A stretch of DNA of 64,000 nucleotides from Sinorhizobium fredii NGR234 (GTDB lineage: Bacteria; Pseudomonadota; Alphaproteobacteria; Rhizobiales; Rhizobiaceae): contig NC_012587.1 of the NCBI RefSeq assembly GCF_000018545.1, positions 2,884,001 through 2,948,000 of the forward strand, read 5' to 3'. Positions 39,180 through 49,229 of this stretch are shown here, in pieces. The notes under the pieces were generated by a model. That model did no database searches. It saw nothing but the letters and a program-made list of their open reading frames with translations, and was not told the origin of the DNA. A program made the translations under genes and the position numbers. The first letter of the stretch is position 1. Every line of letters begins with the position of its first letter.

Positions 39180-39593
39180 CTCTTTCGAAACCTCTCCGGA
39201 GGGTGAGATAGGTCGATTACCCTCTCATTGCCCTAAACAAGGTGCAGGCCGATCCAACGTCTGTTGCTTGAACGTGTCTCGCTCCGCGCTCCGAATCGAC
39301 CGGCGTTCCGGCCTCGGATAGCCCTTTTTAAACCCAATCCATAAGGCTCAACAATGGCGGCTTCGCCAATTGCACCCTGCAAGCTGTGGATCGCCGATTT
39401 TATCTTCCGGTGATATGCTTGCCGGCACGATCCCGCGGCCCAGCCATGATCGCAAAAAGCTCGCCGCCACGGGCGACGGAAGGCCTGTATTTGTTGACTC
39501 GGGCGGCGCACCTGCTATGTGTTCGGCCGCTTCTCATACGGTCTTTGGAGGATAGAGACCGTCCCCTGACCACCGAACTCAAACGGAACAGTC
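39180..39593. other. Divergent promoter region between DUF4164-zapA and tkt
   Basis: This 414-bp gap must hold promoters for both directions. A near-consensus promoter for tkt lies at 39493-39520. Short ORFs across it lack any family look, and no RNA gene is recognised. Confidence 0.55.
39493..39520 (+). promoter_or_regulatory. Probable tkt promoter
   Basis: GTTGAC (39493-39498), 16-bp spacer, then CTATGT (39515-39520) closely fits the Sinorhizobium CTTGAC-N17-CTATAT pattern, about 74 bp before the tkt ATG. Confidence 0.5.
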
Positions 39594-41570
39594 ATGATCT
39601 CTCGCGAAAAACACGACCGGATGGCGAATGCAATCCGTTTCCTCTCCATGGACGCCGTCGAGAAGGCAAATTCCGGCCACCCAGGTCTCCCGATGGGCGC
39701 GGCCGACATAGCAACGGTCCTCTTCACTCGTTACCTCAGCTTCGACCCGAAGAACCCCGCCTGGCCGAACCGCGACCGCTTCGTGCTGTCGGCCGGCCAC
39801 GGCTCGATGCTGCTCTATTCGCTGCTCTATTTGACCGGCTACGAAGACATCACCATCGACGAGATCAGGAATTTCCGCCAGCTCGGCTCGAAGACGGCGG
39901 GCCATCCGGAATACGGCCATGCCGCCGGCATCGAGACGACGACCGGCCCGCTCGGCCAGGGCATTGCCAACGCCGTCGGCATGGCGCTCGCCGAGCGCAA
40001 GCTGCGCGACGAGTTCGGCAGCGACCTGATCGAGCACTACACCTATGTGATCGCCGGCGACGGCTGCCTGATGGAAGGCATCAGCCAGGAGGCGATCGCG
40101 CTTGCCGGCCATCTGAAGCTCAACAAGCTCATCGTCTTCTGGGACGACAACAACATCTCGATCGACGGACCGATCTCGATCGCCGACTCGACCGACCAGC
40201 ATGCCCGCTTCCGTGCCTCCAAATGGCACACCATCGCCGTCGACGGCCATGATCCGGAGGCGATCGCCGCCGCGATCGAGGAAGCGCAGAAGTCCGACAA
40301 GCCGACGATGATCGCCTGCAAGACCGTCATCGGCTTCGGCGCCCCGAACAAGGCCGGCACCCACAAGGTGCATGGCTCGCCGCTCGGCGCCGAGGAAATC
40401 GCCGCGACCCGCAAGGCGCTCGGCTGGGAAGCCGAGGCCTTCACCGTTCCGGCCGACGTGCTCGACGCCTGGCGTCTTGCCGGCCAACGCTCGGCGGAAA
40501 CCCGCAAGGCATGGGAAGAAACCCTCCAAACTGCCGAGAAGAAGGCCGAATTCGTGCGCCGTTTCTCCGGCGAACTCGAGGCCGGCCTCGCCCCGGCAAT
40601 CAGCGCCTACAAGCAGAAGCTCGCCGAGACGAAGCCGTCGCCGGCGACCCGCAAGGCTTCCGAGGATGCGCTGGAAGTCATCAACGGCGTACTCAACGAG
40701 ACGATCGGCGGCTCGGCCGACCTGACCGGTTCCAACAACACCAAGACGAGCCAGACCCATTCGATCACGCCGGACAATTTCTCCGGCCGCTACGTCCACT
40801 ACGGCGTCCGCGAGCACGGCATGGCCGCCGCCATGAACGGCATGGCGCTGCACGGCGGCGTGATCCCCTATTCCGGCGGCTTCCTGATCTTCTCGGACTA
40901 TTGCCGTCCGTCGATCCGCCTCGCCGCCCTGATGGGCATCCGCGTCATTCACGTGCTCACCCACGACTCCATCGGTCTCGGCGAGGATGGTCCGACGCAC
41001 CAGCCGGTCGAGCATCTGGCCGCCCTGCGCGCCATCCCCAACCTCCTGGTGTTCCGCCCGGCCGACGCGACCGAAACGGCCGAATGCTGGCAGCTGGCGC
41101 TTGAGAGCAAGAAGCGCCCGTCCGCCATCGCGCTGACGCGCCAGAACCTCATGGCGGTGCGCACCGAATACAAGGAAGTGAACCTCTGCGCCCGCGGCGC
41201 CTATGACCTGATCCCGGCGAGCGACGCCAAGGTGACGATCTTCGCCACCGGCTCGGAAGTCGAAATCGCCGTCAAGGCAAGCCAGGCGCTGACGGAGAAG
41301 GGCATCTCGACGCGTGTCGTTTCCGTGCCCTGCATCGAGCTTTTCGCCGAGCAGAGCGACGACTATCAGCAGGCGGTCATCGGCAAGTCGCCGGTCAAGA
41401 TCGCCATCGAAGCCGGCGTCCGCCAGGGCTGGGACCATATCATCGGCAGCGACGGCACCTTCGTCGGCATGTCGAGCTTCGGTGCCTCCGGTCCCTACAA
41501 GGAGCTCTACAAGCACTTCGGCATCACGCCGGAAGCGGTTGTCGCGGCCGCCGAAGCCAAGCTGTCCTGA
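39594..41570 (+). CDS. tkt: Transketolase
   Basis: Transketolase moves two-carbon ketol units between sugar phosphates in the non-oxidative pentose phosphate and Calvin pathways, using thiamine diphosphate. The 658-residue protein has the N-terminal [16 protein letters not shown], the ThDP motif [13 protein letters not shown] through DDNNISIDG, and the catalytic Glu region [19 protein letters not shown]-terminal domain from about 530 completes it. It opens the tkt-gap-pgk-fba block. A hairpin lies in the 72-bp gap before gap. Confidence 0.97.
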   Translation: MISREKHDRMANAIRFLSMDAVEKANSGHPGLPMGAADIATVLFTRYLSFDPKNPAWPNRDRFVLSAGHGSMLLYSLLYLTGYEDITIDEIRNFRQLGSKTAGHPEYGHAAGIETTTGPLGQGIANAVGMALAERKLRDEFGSDLIEHYTYVIAGDGCLMEGISQEAIALAGHLKLNKLIVFWDDNNISIDGPISIADSTDQHARFRASKWHTIAVDGHDPEAIAAAIEEAQKSDKPTMIACKTVIGFGAPNKAGTHKVHGSPLGAEEIAATRKALGWEAEAFTVPADVLDAWRLAGQRSAETRKAWEETLQTAEKKAEFVRRFSGELEAGLAPAISAYKQKLAETKPSPATRKASEDALEVINGVLNETIGGSADLTGSNNTKTSQTHSITPDNFSGRYVHYGVREHGMAAAMNGMALHGGVIPYSGGFLIFSDYCRPSIRLAALMGIRVIHVLTHDSIGLGEDGPTHQPVEHLAALRAIPNLLVFRPADATETAECWQLALESKKRPSAIALTRQNLMAVRTEYKEVNLCARGAYDLIPASDAKVTIFATGSEVEIAVKASQALTEKGISTRVVSVPCIELFAEQSDDYQQAVIGKSPVKIAIEAGVRQGWDHIIGSDGTFVGMSSFGASGPYKELYKHFGITPEAVVAAAEAKLS

Positions 41571-41577
41571 TCAAGCC

Positions 41578-41604
41578 GGAGGGCGCCCTGGTGGCGCCGT
41601 CCAT
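41578..41604 (+). terminator. Hairpin between tkt and gap
   Basis: GGAGGGCGCC-CTGGT-GGCGCCGTCC pairs over nine to ten bases, just after the tkt stop. There is only a weak T-run (ATTCGTTT), so it may be a partial terminator or an mRNA-stabilising end. Confidence 0.45.
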
Positions 41605-41642
41605 TCGTTTACCCACGCCATCCTGATAGGGAGAGACCCGAC

Positions 41643-42653
41643 ATGACAGTGAAAGTCGCCATCAACGGTTTCGGTCGCATCGGCCGCAACGTGCTTCGCG
41701 CCATCGTCGAATCCGGCCGCACGGATATCGAAGTCGTCGCGATCAACGACCTCGGCCCGGTCGAGACCAACGCCCACCTGCTGCGCTTCGATTCCATCCA
41801 CGGCCGCTTCCCGGCCGACGTGAAGGTCGAAGGCGACACGATCGTCATCAACAATGGCAAGCCGATCAAGGTGACCGCCGTCCGCAATCCGGCTGAACTG
41901 CCGCACAAGGACCTCGGCGTCGACATCGCGATGGAATGCACCGGCATCTTCACCGCGCGCGACAAGGCAGCCGCCCATCTCGAAGCCGGCGCCAAGCGCG
42001 TCATCGTCTCGGCACCGGCCGACGGTGCCGACCTGACCGTCGTCTACGGCGTCAACCACGACAAGCTGACGAAGGATCACCTCGTCATCTCCAACGCATC
42101 CTGCACGACCAACTGCCTTGCACCGGTCGCCAAGGTGCTGAACGACGCCATCGGCATCGACCATGGCATGATGACGACGATTCACTCCTACACGAACGAC
42201 CAGCCGTCGCTCGACCAGATGCACAAGGACCTCTACCGCGCCCGTGCTGCGGCGCTGTCGATGATCCCGACCTCGACCGGTGCAGCCAAGGCCGTCGGCC
42301 TCGTGCTGCCGGAGCTCAAGGGCAAGCTCGACGGCTTCGCCATGCGCGTGCCGACCCCGAACGTCTCGGTCGTCGACCTCAAGTTCGTCGCCAAGCGCGA
42401 CACCACCAAGGAAGAGATCAACGCGGCGATCAAGGCAGCCGCCGACGGCCCGCTGAAGGGTATTCTCGGCTATACGCTCGCCCCGAATGTCTCGATCGAC
42501 TTCAACCATGATCCGCATTCCTCGGTCTTCCACATGGACCAGACCAAGGTGATGGAAGGCAAGTTCGTGTCGATCCTCACCTGGTACGACAACGAATGGG
42601 GCTTCTCGAACCGCATGTCCGATACGGCGGTCGCCCTCAGCAAGCTCATCTAA
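41643..42653 (+). CDS. gap: Glyceraldehyde-3-phosphate dehydrogenase
   Basis: GapDH interconverts glyceraldehyde-3-phosphate and 1,3-bisphosphoglycerate. The 336-residue protein has the Rossmann start [17 protein letters not shown], the active-site Cys in [19 protein letters not shown] (about 157), and the phosphate sites [13 protein letters not shown]. Asp is not at the usual end of beta-2; the residues are VVAINDLG, as in enzymes that use NAD. It has a GGGAGAG ribosome site. The next gene begins 4 bp after its stop. Confidence 0.97.
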   Translation: MTVKVAINGFGRIGRNVLRAIVESGRTDIEVVAINDLGPVETNAHLLRFDSIHGRFPADVKVEGDTIVINNGKPIKVTAVRNPAELPHKDLGVDIAMECTGIFTARDKAAAHLEAGAKRVIVSAPADGADLTVVYGVNHDKLTKDHLVISNASCTTNCLAPVAKVLNDAIGIDHGMMTTIHSYTNDQPSLDQMHKDLYRARAAALSMIPTSTGAAKAVGLVLPELKGKLDGFAMRVPTPNVSVVDLKFVAKRDTTKEEINAAIKAAADGPLKGILGYTLAPNVSIDFNHDPHSSVFHMDQTKVMEGKFVSILTWYDNEWGFSNRMSDTAVALSKLI

Positions 42654-42657
42654 GACC

Positions 42658-43248
42658 ATGTTCCGGGCCCTTTCCTCAACGACGGTGCGCTGGCGTCCGC
42701 TCGAGGGGGAAGGGCTCGAACATCTGACGATCCGACCTCTCGATGCATCCGTCGGCGCGGCGATCCGCGCCGAAAGCGTTCTGATCGGCGAGCGCGGCGG
42801 GGCTCCCTACGGGGTCCGCTACCGCATCGATTGCGATGCCGGCTGGCGCGTCACGTCCTTCGTCATCGAGACGACGGACGCGCGCCGGCTACACCTTCTT
42901 TCCGACGGCACCGGCCATTGGCGCACGGCCGAGGGCGTCGCCCTCCCCCGCTTCGACGGCTGCATCGACATCGACCTCGCCGGCACGCCATTCACCAATA
43001 CGCTGCCGATCCGCCGTATGGACCTCACGCGTGCGTCCGGCACCGCCAAACTCAAGATGCTCTACGTGCCGTTCGACAGCTTCGAGCCGACTGTCGACGG
43101 TCAGCACTACACCTGCCTCGAGGACGGCAAGCTCTATCGCTACCAGGCGGAGGACCGCAGCTTCACCGCTGACCTGCCGGTGGACGAGGACGGCCTCGTC
43201 ATCGACTATCCCACCCTGTTTCAGAGACTATCACTGGAGACGAACTGA
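42658..43248 (+). CDS. Putative glycolipid-binding domain protein (DUF1089)
   Basis: The 196-residue protein matches the putative glycolipid-binding family: [74 protein letters not shown], then LPIRR. Members are predicted beta-sandwiches with no proven activity. It has no signal peptide. It starts 4 bp after gap and its TGA overlaps the pgk ATG (TGATG), so its translation is coupled to both glycolytic genes. That placement is unusual and suggests a link to central carbon flux or simply hitch-hiking. Confidence 0.75.
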   Translation: MFRALSSTTVRWRPLEGEGLEHLTIRPLDASVGAAIRAESVLIGERGGAPYGVRYRIDCDAGWRVTSFVIETTDARRLHLLSDGTGHWRTAEGVALPRFDGCIDIDLAGTPFTNTLPIRRMDLTRASGTAKLKMLYVPFDSFEPTVDGQHYTCLEDGKLYRYQAEDRSFTADLPVDEDGLVIDYPTLFQRLSLETN

Positions 43249-44447
43249 TGACTTTCAAGACCCTTGACGATCTGACCGACATCGCCGGCAAGCGCGTGCT
43301 GGTGCGCGTCGATCTCAACGTTCCGGTCAAGGACGGGCAGGTGACCGACACCACCCGCATCGAGCGCGTGGCGCCGACCATCCGCGAACTCTCCGAAAAG
43401 GGCGCCAAGATCATCCTGCTTGCCCATTTCGGCCGTCCGAAGGGCGAGCCGGTCGCCGATATGTCGCTGAAGGCGATCGCCCCTGCCGTCGAGGAAATCC
43501 TCGACCAACGTGTCCACTTCGCCGCCGACTGCATCGGCGACAAGGCCGCCAACGCGATTGCCGAGATGAATGACGGCGACGTGCTGCTGCTTGAAAACAC
43601 CCGCTTCCACAAGGGCGAGGAAAAGAACGATCCGGCCTTCGTCACGGCACTGGCCGCCAATGGCGACCTCTATGTCAACGACGCCTTCTCGGCCGCGCAT
43701 CGCGCCCATGCCTCGACCGAGGGTCTGGCGCAGCATCTCCCCGCCTATGCCGGCCGCACCATGCAAGCCGAACTCGAGGCACTCGAAAAGGGCCTCGGCA
43801 ATCCGAAGCGGCCGGTCGTCGCGATCGTCGGCGGCGCCAAGGTGTCGACCAAGATCGACCTCCTGCAGAACCTCGTGAAGAAGGTCGACGCGTTGGTCAT
43901 CGGCGGCGGCATGGCCAACACCTTCCTGGCCGCACAAGGCGTCGACGTCGGCAAGTCGCTCTGCGAGCACGATCTTGCCGAAACGGCAAAGTCGATCATC
44001 GCCGCGGCGGCCGCGGCCGGTTGCGCCATCGTGCTTCCGGAAGACGGCGTCGTTGCTCGCGAGTTCAAGGCCGGCGCCGACAACGCGGTCGTCGACATCA
44101 AGGCGATCCCGGCCGACGCCATGGTCCTCGACGTCGGGCCGAAATCCGTCGCCGCCATCAACGACTGGATCTCGCGTGCCGAGACGCTCGTCTGGAACGG
44201 TCCGCTCGGGGCCTTTGAAATCGCGCCCTTCGACAAGGCGACGGTGGCGGCGGCCAAGCACGCGGCCGCCCGGACCCGCCAAGGTTCGCTCGTCTCGGTC
44301 GCCGGCGGCGGCGATACGGTGGCCGCCCTCAACCACGCCGAGGTCGCCGACGATTTCACCTATGTCTCGACGGCCGGCGGCGCCTTCCTCGAATGGATGG
44401 AGGGTAAGCCGCTCCCGGGCGTCGATATCCTCCACAAACAGAAGTAA
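43248..44447 (+). CDS. pgk: Phosphoglycerate kinase
   Basis: Pgk transfers phosphate between 1,3-bisphosphoglycerate and ADP. The 399-residue protein has the substrate-binding [15 protein letters not shown] and [12 protein letters not shown]. It also has [20 protein letters not shown], the nucleotide site [13 protein letters not shown], and the Gly-rich [11 protein letters not shown] near the C-terminus. It is translationally coupled to the preceding DUF1089 gene by a TGATG overlap. A 244-bp gap separates it from fba. Confidence 0.97.
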   Translation: MTFKTLDDLTDIAGKRVLVRVDLNVPVKDGQVTDTTRIERVAPTIRELSEKGAKIILLAHFGRPKGEPVADMSLKAIAPAVEEILDQRVHFAADCIGDKAANAIAEMNDGDVLLLENTRFHKGEEKNDPAFVTALAANGDLYVNDAFSAAHRAHASTEGLAQHLPAYAGRTMQAELEALEKGLGNPKRPVVAIVGGAKVSTKIDLLQNLVKKVDALVIGGGMANTFLAAQGVDVGKSLCEHDLAETAKSIIAAAAAAGCAIVLPEDGVVAREFKAGADNAVVDIKAIPADAMVLDVGPKSVAAINDWISRAETLVWNGPLGAFEIAPFDKATVAAAKHAAARTRQGSLVSVAGGGDTVAALNHAEVADDFTYVSTAGGAFLEWMEGKPLPGVDILHKQK

Positions 44448-44458
44448 CAGCAAGTTCG

Positions 44459-44492
44459 CCGACCCGCGCAAACGGATACGCCCGGGTCGGCG
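44459..44492 (+). terminator. Hairpin after pgk
   Basis: GCCGACCCG and CGGGTCGGC pair around a loop of about 15 bases, 12 bp past the pgk stop. An A/T-rich but not T-run sequence follows, so termination is possible but not certain. Confidence 0.45.
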
Positions 44493-44515
44493 CTCAAAAT
44501 AATAATGATATTTCA

Positions 44516-44551
44516 AACGATTAAATTTTTTTAAATCGTTTTAGTCGATTT
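44516..44551. promoter_or_regulatory. AT-rich dyads upstream of fba
   Basis: AACGATT...AATCGTT (44516-44540) flanks an A/T core, and overlapping it AAATCG-N7-CGATTT (44533-44551) forms a second dyad. They stand out in a G/C-rich region and are about 140 bp before the fba ATG. They look like regulator sites; no regulator is assigned. Confidence 0.45.
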
Positions 44552-44636
44552 TACTGCCATTTTCCCGCACACTATCTTCTGTTATCGCGCCCCTGCCCTT
44601 CGGCGGCGCGAAGTATGTCTCTCGCGCCCTCAGACC

Positions 44637-44647
44637 GAAACGGTTTC
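44637..44647. promoter_or_regulatory. GAAACGGTTTC palindrome in the fba leader
   Basis: This perfect 11-bp palindrome, 45 bp before the fba start, has the shape of a LacI-family operator half-site pair. Regulation is only inferred. Confidence 0.35.
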
Positions 44648-44691
44648 TTGCGCCGCTCCGCCTGGGTCGGCGCTGTGTGTAGGAGAAAAAG

Positions 44692-45717
44692 ATGAGCGAA
44701 AGACTGGAAGATATTGCGGTTGCCATGGTCGCCAACGGCCGGGGCCTGCTCGCTGCCGACGAGTCGACCGCAACGATCAAGAAGCGCTTCGACAGCATTG
44801 GGCTGGAGTCCACCGAGGACTCGCGCCGCGACTATCGCGAGATGCTGCTGCGCTCGGACGAAGCGATGCGCAACTATGTCTCCGGCGTCATCCTTTACGA
44901 GGAAACCCTGTTCCAGAAGGCGGCCGACGGCACGCCGCTCGTCGACATCATCAAGAGCGCCGGCTCGATCCCCGGCATCAAGGTCGACACCGGCGCCAAG
45001 CCGCTGCCGCATTTCCCCAATGAGACGATCACCGAGGGCCTCGACGGCCTCGCCGCCCGCCTCGCCAAATACTACGAAGCCGGTGCCCGCTTCGCCAAGT
45101 GGCGCGGTGTCATCGCCATCTCCGGCACCCTGCCGAGCTTCGGCGCAATCAAGGCCAACGCCCATGCTCTGGCCCGCTACGCGACGCTCTGCCAGGAGGC
45201 CGGGATCGTCCCGATCGTCGAGCCGGAAGTATTGATGGACGGCGCTCCGGGCGACCACTCGATCGATCGGTCCGAAGAAGTAACCGAATGGGTACTTCGC
45301 ACCGTCTTCGAGGAACTCGGCGACCTGCGTGTGAAGCTCGAAGGCATGATCCTGAAGCCGAGCATGGTGATCGACGGCAAGAAGACCCGCAAGGCCTCGG
45401 TGGAAGAGGTGGCCGAGCGCACCGTCAAGGTGCTGAAGCGCACCGTGCCGGCCGCCGTGCCGGGCATCGCCTTCCTGTCCGGCGGCCAGTCGACGGAGGA
45501 GGCGACCGCGCATCTCTCCGCCATGAACACGGTCCACGACCTGCCCTGGAAGCTGACCTTCTCCTATGGCCGCGCCCTGCAGCAGGAAGCGCTCAACGCC
45601 TGGAACGGCAAGCCGGAGAACGTCGCCGCCGGCCAGCGCGCCTTCACCCATCGCGCCAAGATGTGCAGCCTCGCCGCCAAGGGAAGCTGGAAGAAGGATC
45701 TCGAGCAAGCCGCCTGA
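44692..45717 (+). CDS. fbaB: Class I fructose-bisphosphate aldolase
   Basis: This Schiff-base aldolase splits fructose-1,6-bisphosphate into triose phosphates. The 341-residue protein is the eukaryote-like class I type. It has GRGLLAADESTATIKKRFDS, YREMLLRSD, GVILYEETLFQ, FAKWRGVIAIS, the Schiff-base Lys in VKLEGMILKPSMV, and FLSGGQSTEEAT. An AGGAG site precedes the ATG. It completes the tkt-gap-pgk-fba block and is followed by a strong terminator. Its leader carries several dyads, so it is probably transcribed separately from pgk. Confidence 0.96.
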   Translation: MSERLEDIAVAMVANGRGLLAADESTATIKKRFDSIGLESTEDSRRDYREMLLRSDEAMRNYVSGVILYEETLFQKAADGTPLVDIIKSAGSIPGIKVDTGAKPLPHFPNETITEGLDGLAARLAKYYEAGARFAKWRGVIAISGTLPSFGAIKANAHALARYATLCQEAGIVPIVEPEVLMDGAPGDHSIDRSEEVTEWVLRTVFEELGDLRVKLEGMILKPSMVIDGKKTRKASVEEVAERTVKVLKRTVPAAVPGIAFLSGGQSTEEATAHLSAMNTVHDLPWKLTFSYGRALQQEALNAWNGKPENVAAGQRAFTHRAKMCSLAAKGSWKKDLEQAA

Positions 45718-45747
45718 GTAGGCCGATATTAAAAGGGGAGCGAGGAG

Positions 45748-45780
45748 AAGGCCCGGTGGCAGCGATGTCACCGGGCCTTT
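45748..45780 (+). terminator. Intrinsic terminator after fba
   Basis: AAGGCCCGGTG pairs with CACCGGGCCTT around ten bases, ending in TTTGATTT, 30 bp past the stop. Confidence 0.8.
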
Positions 45781-45879
45781 GATTTCAAAGGGGTCAATTG
45801 TCAGGGAGACAAGTTTGCTGTTTCGGGCGGGGCGGCAACGATCTTACATCTCGGGCAACTCGGATTGCCAGGGGCTCCC

Positions 45880-46797
45880 ATGAACACTGTCTCCTATGTC
45901 ACCGTCGACGTCTTCACCGCCGAGCGCTTTGCCGGCAACCAGCTTGCCGTCATCCCGGACGCACGGGGCTTGAGCGACGATGAGATGCAGGCGATTGCCG
46001 CCGAGTTCGGCTATTCGGAATCCACCTTCGTCCTGCCGCCCGACGATCCCGCGAACACCGCCCGCGTGCGCATCTTCACGCCGACCGCCGAAATTCCCTT
46101 TGCCGGACACCCGAATGTCGGCACCGCCTTCGTGCTCGGCCGGCAGCAGGAGATCTTCGGCAGGAAGCCGGGCGACACGTTGCGTTTCGAGGAGAAGGCG
46201 GGTCTGGTCGAGGTCACCCTCCTCAGGAAAGACGGCACCATCACCGGAGCGCGTATCGTCGCTCCCCGGCCGCTCAGCGTCGGACCCGTCATCGACGCTG
46301 CGACCGTCGCCGCCTGCGCCTCGCTCGAGCCGGAGGACGCAACCGAACGCACTCATCCGCCGGTCCGCGTGTCAGTCGGCCTCGCCTTTGCCGTTGCCGA
46401 ACTCAAGGATGTCGATGCCCTGTCAAAGGCCCGGCCCAACGTCAGCGCCTTCCATGACGCGGATGCCCGCTACCCACTTGCCGACGACAGTTTCAGCCTG
46501 TTTCTCTATGCCCGCACGCCCGAGCGCCCCTGGCAGATCCGGGCCCGCATGTTCGCGCCGCTCGACAACGTCATCGAGGACCCGGCGACCGGTAGCGCCT
46601 CGGCGGCACTCGGCGCCTATCTGGTTTCGCTTCTGCCGCAGGCCGATGCCGATATTGAGCTTGCCATCGAGCAGGGCGTCGAGATGGGCCGCCGCAGCCT
46701 CATAGATGTCGCCGTCAGAAAGAAAGGCGGCACGGTCCGCGAGGTCAGCGTTTCGGGCAATTGCGTGGCGGTGATGCGCGGATCGATCGAAGCCTGA
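45880..46797 (+). CDS. PhzF-family isomerase/epimerase-like protein
   Basis: The 305-residue protein has the two-lobed diaminopimelate-epimerase-like fold of the PhzF family. It starts YVTVDVFTAERFAGNQLAVI, has the catalytic Glu in AAEFGYSESTFVLPP, and FTPTAEIPFAGHPNVGTAFVL. The C-terminal EDPATGSASAALGAYL is the second-lobe signature. No phenazine genes are nearby, so it is a general family member of unknown substrate, as is common in proteobacteria. The ATG at 45880 is preferred to an earlier in-frame start. It is convergent with the cyclase gene. Confidence 0.88.
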   Translation: MNTVSYVTVDVFTAERFAGNQLAVIPDARGLSDDEMQAIAAEFGYSESTFVLPPDDPANTARVRIFTPTAEIPFAGHPNVGTAFVLGRQQEIFGRKPGDTLRFEEKAGLVEVTLLRKDGTITGARIVAPRPLSVGPVIDAATVAACASLEPEDATERTHPPVRVSVGLAFAVAELKDVDALSKARPNVSAFHDADARYPLADDSFSLFLYARTPERPWQIRARMFAPLDNVIEDPATGSASAALGAYLVSLLPQADADIELAIEQGVEMGRRSLIDVAVRKKGGTVREVSVSGNCVAVMRGSIEA

Positions 46798-46815
46798 GCG
46801 TCGAGGCCCGCCGGA

Positions 46816-48708
46816 TCAGCGCGTCTCGGGCGTGCAATCCTTCATCGACGCGAGAAGCGCCCGAAATCGGGGATGATCGCGAATCGGATCCAGATCGGAG
46901 TCCTGCTTGAACCAGAGGAGGTGATAGCTGGAGCTCTGCGGGACGACGGCTTCGAGGAGATCGAGCGCACGCTCGTTCTCCCCCAACAAGGAATGGACAC
47001 AGGCCGCGTTGTATTGGGCGACGATATCGTCCGGATCGATCGCCAGCGCTCGCGCCGCCCATTCCTTGGCGCGGTCGCCTTCGCCCAAATGCGCGAGCGC
47101 CAATGCACCGCGATGGGCCGGGCTGGCGTTTTCCGGGTGCCGCTCCAGCGCGGCTTTCGCCCGCTCGATGCCGATCCGCGCCCAGCGCTGGCGCTCGGAG
47201 TCCACGCCGAGCGAGAGATAGCAGTTCAACAAATGAATCGGCGAGAAATAGTCGTCGGGCCGGATTTCGGCGGCGCGTTTGAAGAACTGCACCGCCTCCT
47301 GAAAACGACCCTGTGCAAACAGGAAGCGGCCATAATACAAATTCGCCTCATAGAGCGAAGGGCTCAGCGCCAGCGCCTGACGGAACTCGCGGCCGGCTTC
47401 CTCCGTTTGGCCATTGTGGGTCAATGCCAGTCCGCGGGAGGCATGCGCCTCCGCCAGATTCGGATCGAGGGCCAGCGCCTTGGCGCTCATGTCGAATATG
47501 CTCTCGAGCGGAAAATCCTTTTCGTGCCAATCCCGGATCGCACATTCGCATTCGGCTATGCCTGCATAGGCGCGGGCATAATTCGCATCGAGCTCGACGG
47601 CCTTCAGGAACATCCGGCGCGCAAGCAGCAGGTAGGGCCGTGTCCAGGTATGCGAAAACTGCCGACCGCGCAGATAGTAGGTATAGGCCTCCACGGAGGT
47701 GGTCGGATCGCTCTCGATCGCCTTTTTTTCCTCCGGCAGCAGCTTGATCCTCAGCTGGTCGACGATCGCATGGGTGATCTCGTCCTGAATGGCGAAGATG
47801 TCGGTGAGGTCGCGATCGTAGCGATCGGCCCATAGATGTCCGCCGGTGTGCGCATCGATGAGCTGGCCGGTGATGCGGACGCGTTCGCCCACCTTGCGCA
47901 CGCTGCCTTCCAGGATGAAGCGGACGCCGAGTTCCTGGGCGATCTGCTTAACCTTCACCGCCTTGCCCTTATAGGTGAAGACGGTGTTGCGGGCGACGAC
48001 ATGCAGGCGCGAGATCTTCGACAGGTCGGTGATGATGTCCTCGGTGATTCCGTCGGAAAAATATTCCTGCTCGGGATCGTGGCTCATATTTGTGAACGGC
48101 AGCACGCCGATCGACAGCTCGTAGCCGGTCTCGAGGGTCGCGTCAGACGCCTCCGGCTCCTGCCGGGCAGCCGCATCGCCGAGCGCCACCGTATAGACGC
48201 GGATGTTCGGAGCGATGTTCTTGAGGCTGTACTCGCCCTTGTCGACGAAGCCGAGATCGAGCCTTGAGCCGACCTGATCGCGCACCGACGAGGACACCGC
48301 AATGCCGGACGGATCGGCAAGCCCCTCGAGCCGGGCCGCAACGTTGACGCCGTCCCCGAAGATATCGCCTTCCTCCACGATCACGTCGCCGAGATGGATG
48401 CCGATCCGGAGCTCGACACGCCTGCTCCTCGGCAGGCCCTCGTTGCGGGCGAGCATGCCGCGCTGGATCTCAGCTGCGCAGGCAACCGCATTCACGACGC
48501 TCGAGAATTCTATGAGCATGCCGTCGGCGGACAGCTTGACGATGCGCCCCTTGTGTTCGGCGATCTTCGGCTCCAGGCACTCGCGTCGATGCAGTTTCAG
48601 CGTGGCCAGCGTCCCCGCCTCGTCGGTTCCCATCAGACGGCTGTAGCCCACGACATCGGCAGCGAGAATGGCGGTCAGGCGGCGTTCCAAGAGAGCCTCG
48701 ATTTTCAT
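46816..48708 (-). CDS. Class III adenylate cyclase with TolB-like and TPR domains
   Basis: The protein of about 630 residues has an N-terminal class III cyclase domain: metal Asp in LTAILAADVVGYSRLM, the second acidic site in LSADGMLIEF, and transition-state residues in GDGVNVAARLE. A TolB-like N-terminal domain follows (SIGVLPFTNMSHDPEQEYFS, DGITEDIITDLSKI, LEGSVRKVGERVRIT). A C-terminal TPR array runs from about 340. It probably makes cAMP in the cytosol and senses proteins through TPRs. This architecture is multiplied in Sinorhizobium. A GTG at 48723 is an alternative start; neither has a clear ribosome site. Confidence 0.88.
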   Translation of the reverse strand: MKIEALLERRLTAILAADVVGYSRLMGTDEAGTLATLKLHRRECLEPKIAEHKGRIVKLSADGMLIEFSSVVNAVACAAEIQRGMLARNEGLPRSRRVELRIGIHLGDVIVEEGDIFGDGVNVAARLEGLADPSGIAVSSSVRDQVGSRLDLGFVDKGEYSLKNIAPNIRVYTVALGDAAARQEPEASDATLETGYELSIGVLPFTNMSHDPEQEYFSDGITEDIITDLSKISRLHVVARNTVFTYKGKAVKVKQIAQELGVRFILEGSVRKVGERVRITGQLIDAHTGGHLWADRYDRDLTDIFAIQDEITHAIVDQLRIKLLPEEKKAIESDPTTSVEAYTYYLRGRQFSHTWTRPYLLLARRMFLKAVELDANYARAYAGIAECECAIRDWHEKDFPLESIFDMSAKALALDPNLAEAHASRGLALTHNGQTEEAGREFRQALALSPSLYEANLYYGRFLFAQGRFQEAVQFFKRAAEIRPDDYFSPIHLLNCYLSLGVDSERQRWARIGIERAKAALERHPENASPAHRGALALAHLGEGDRAKEWAARALAIDPDDIVAQYNAACVHSLLGENERALDLLEAVVPQSSSYHLLWFKQDSDLDPIRDHPRFRALLASMKDCTPETR

Positions 48709-48893
48709 CTTGTGGCCGAGCACGGTAATTTAACCTTTTCTTGACTGCATGTCGTGCGCAGACTTCGGGGATTTTGGCCGTAACTATAGCCCCACCCTGC
48801 AAAGTTAGCTGTTTCTAAGGGAACGTCGGACGGTCGCGCATTCCATGCGCATGTGATATCCGCGGGAAGGAGTTGCTGCGCGACCGCCTGCGA

Positions 48894-49049
48894 TTAGAGC
48901 CGGATGAACACCGTGACCATCATGACGGCGATGGCGAAGACGGCGATCTTCCAGAAGTCCCGGCGCTGCCTGAGGCCGGGATATCCAAGCGGCTTGATGA
49001 GCTGCAGACACATGGCGAGGATGAGGAGAAGCGTCAGTGTCTTCGACAT
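48894..49049 (-). CDS. Small two-helix membrane protein (51 residues)
   Basis: An ATG at 49049 opens a 51-codon frame ending TAA at 48894: MSKTLTLLLILAMCLQLIKP, then LGYPGLRQRRDFWKIAVFAI and AVMMVTVFIRL. It has two hydrophobic segments (4-18 and 35-50) split by a basic, proline/glycine loop. That shape and the strong codon bias suggest a real inner-membrane peptide. A CCGGA site lies upstream. It is in the same orientation as the cyclase gene (about 170-bp gap) and divergent from the MFS gene. I do not recognise a named family. Confidence 0.6.
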   Translation of the reverse strand: MSKTLTLLLILAMCLQLIKPLGYPGLRQRRDFWKIAVFAIAVMMVTVFIRL

Positions 49050-49229
49050 TCATTTATTCCGGAGAAATTCACGGCCTCGGTTGCAACGTCATACGGCCGT
49101 CACTTTTCGTCGCATAGAGGGCTATTGTTTTCGCCGCCGATTTGCAATGACCGGCGGTAGCGATTCCGATTGGCACGGCACCACCGCGCTGCCACGACTT
49201 GCCGGTCGCAGAACGATTTCGGATGGACG

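Noticed and set aside
48730..48744. TTAACCTTTTCTTGA, a near CtrA box before the cyclase gene
   Set aside because: It has one mismatch in the second half and lies only about 10-25 bp from the start codons, too close for a normal promoter site.
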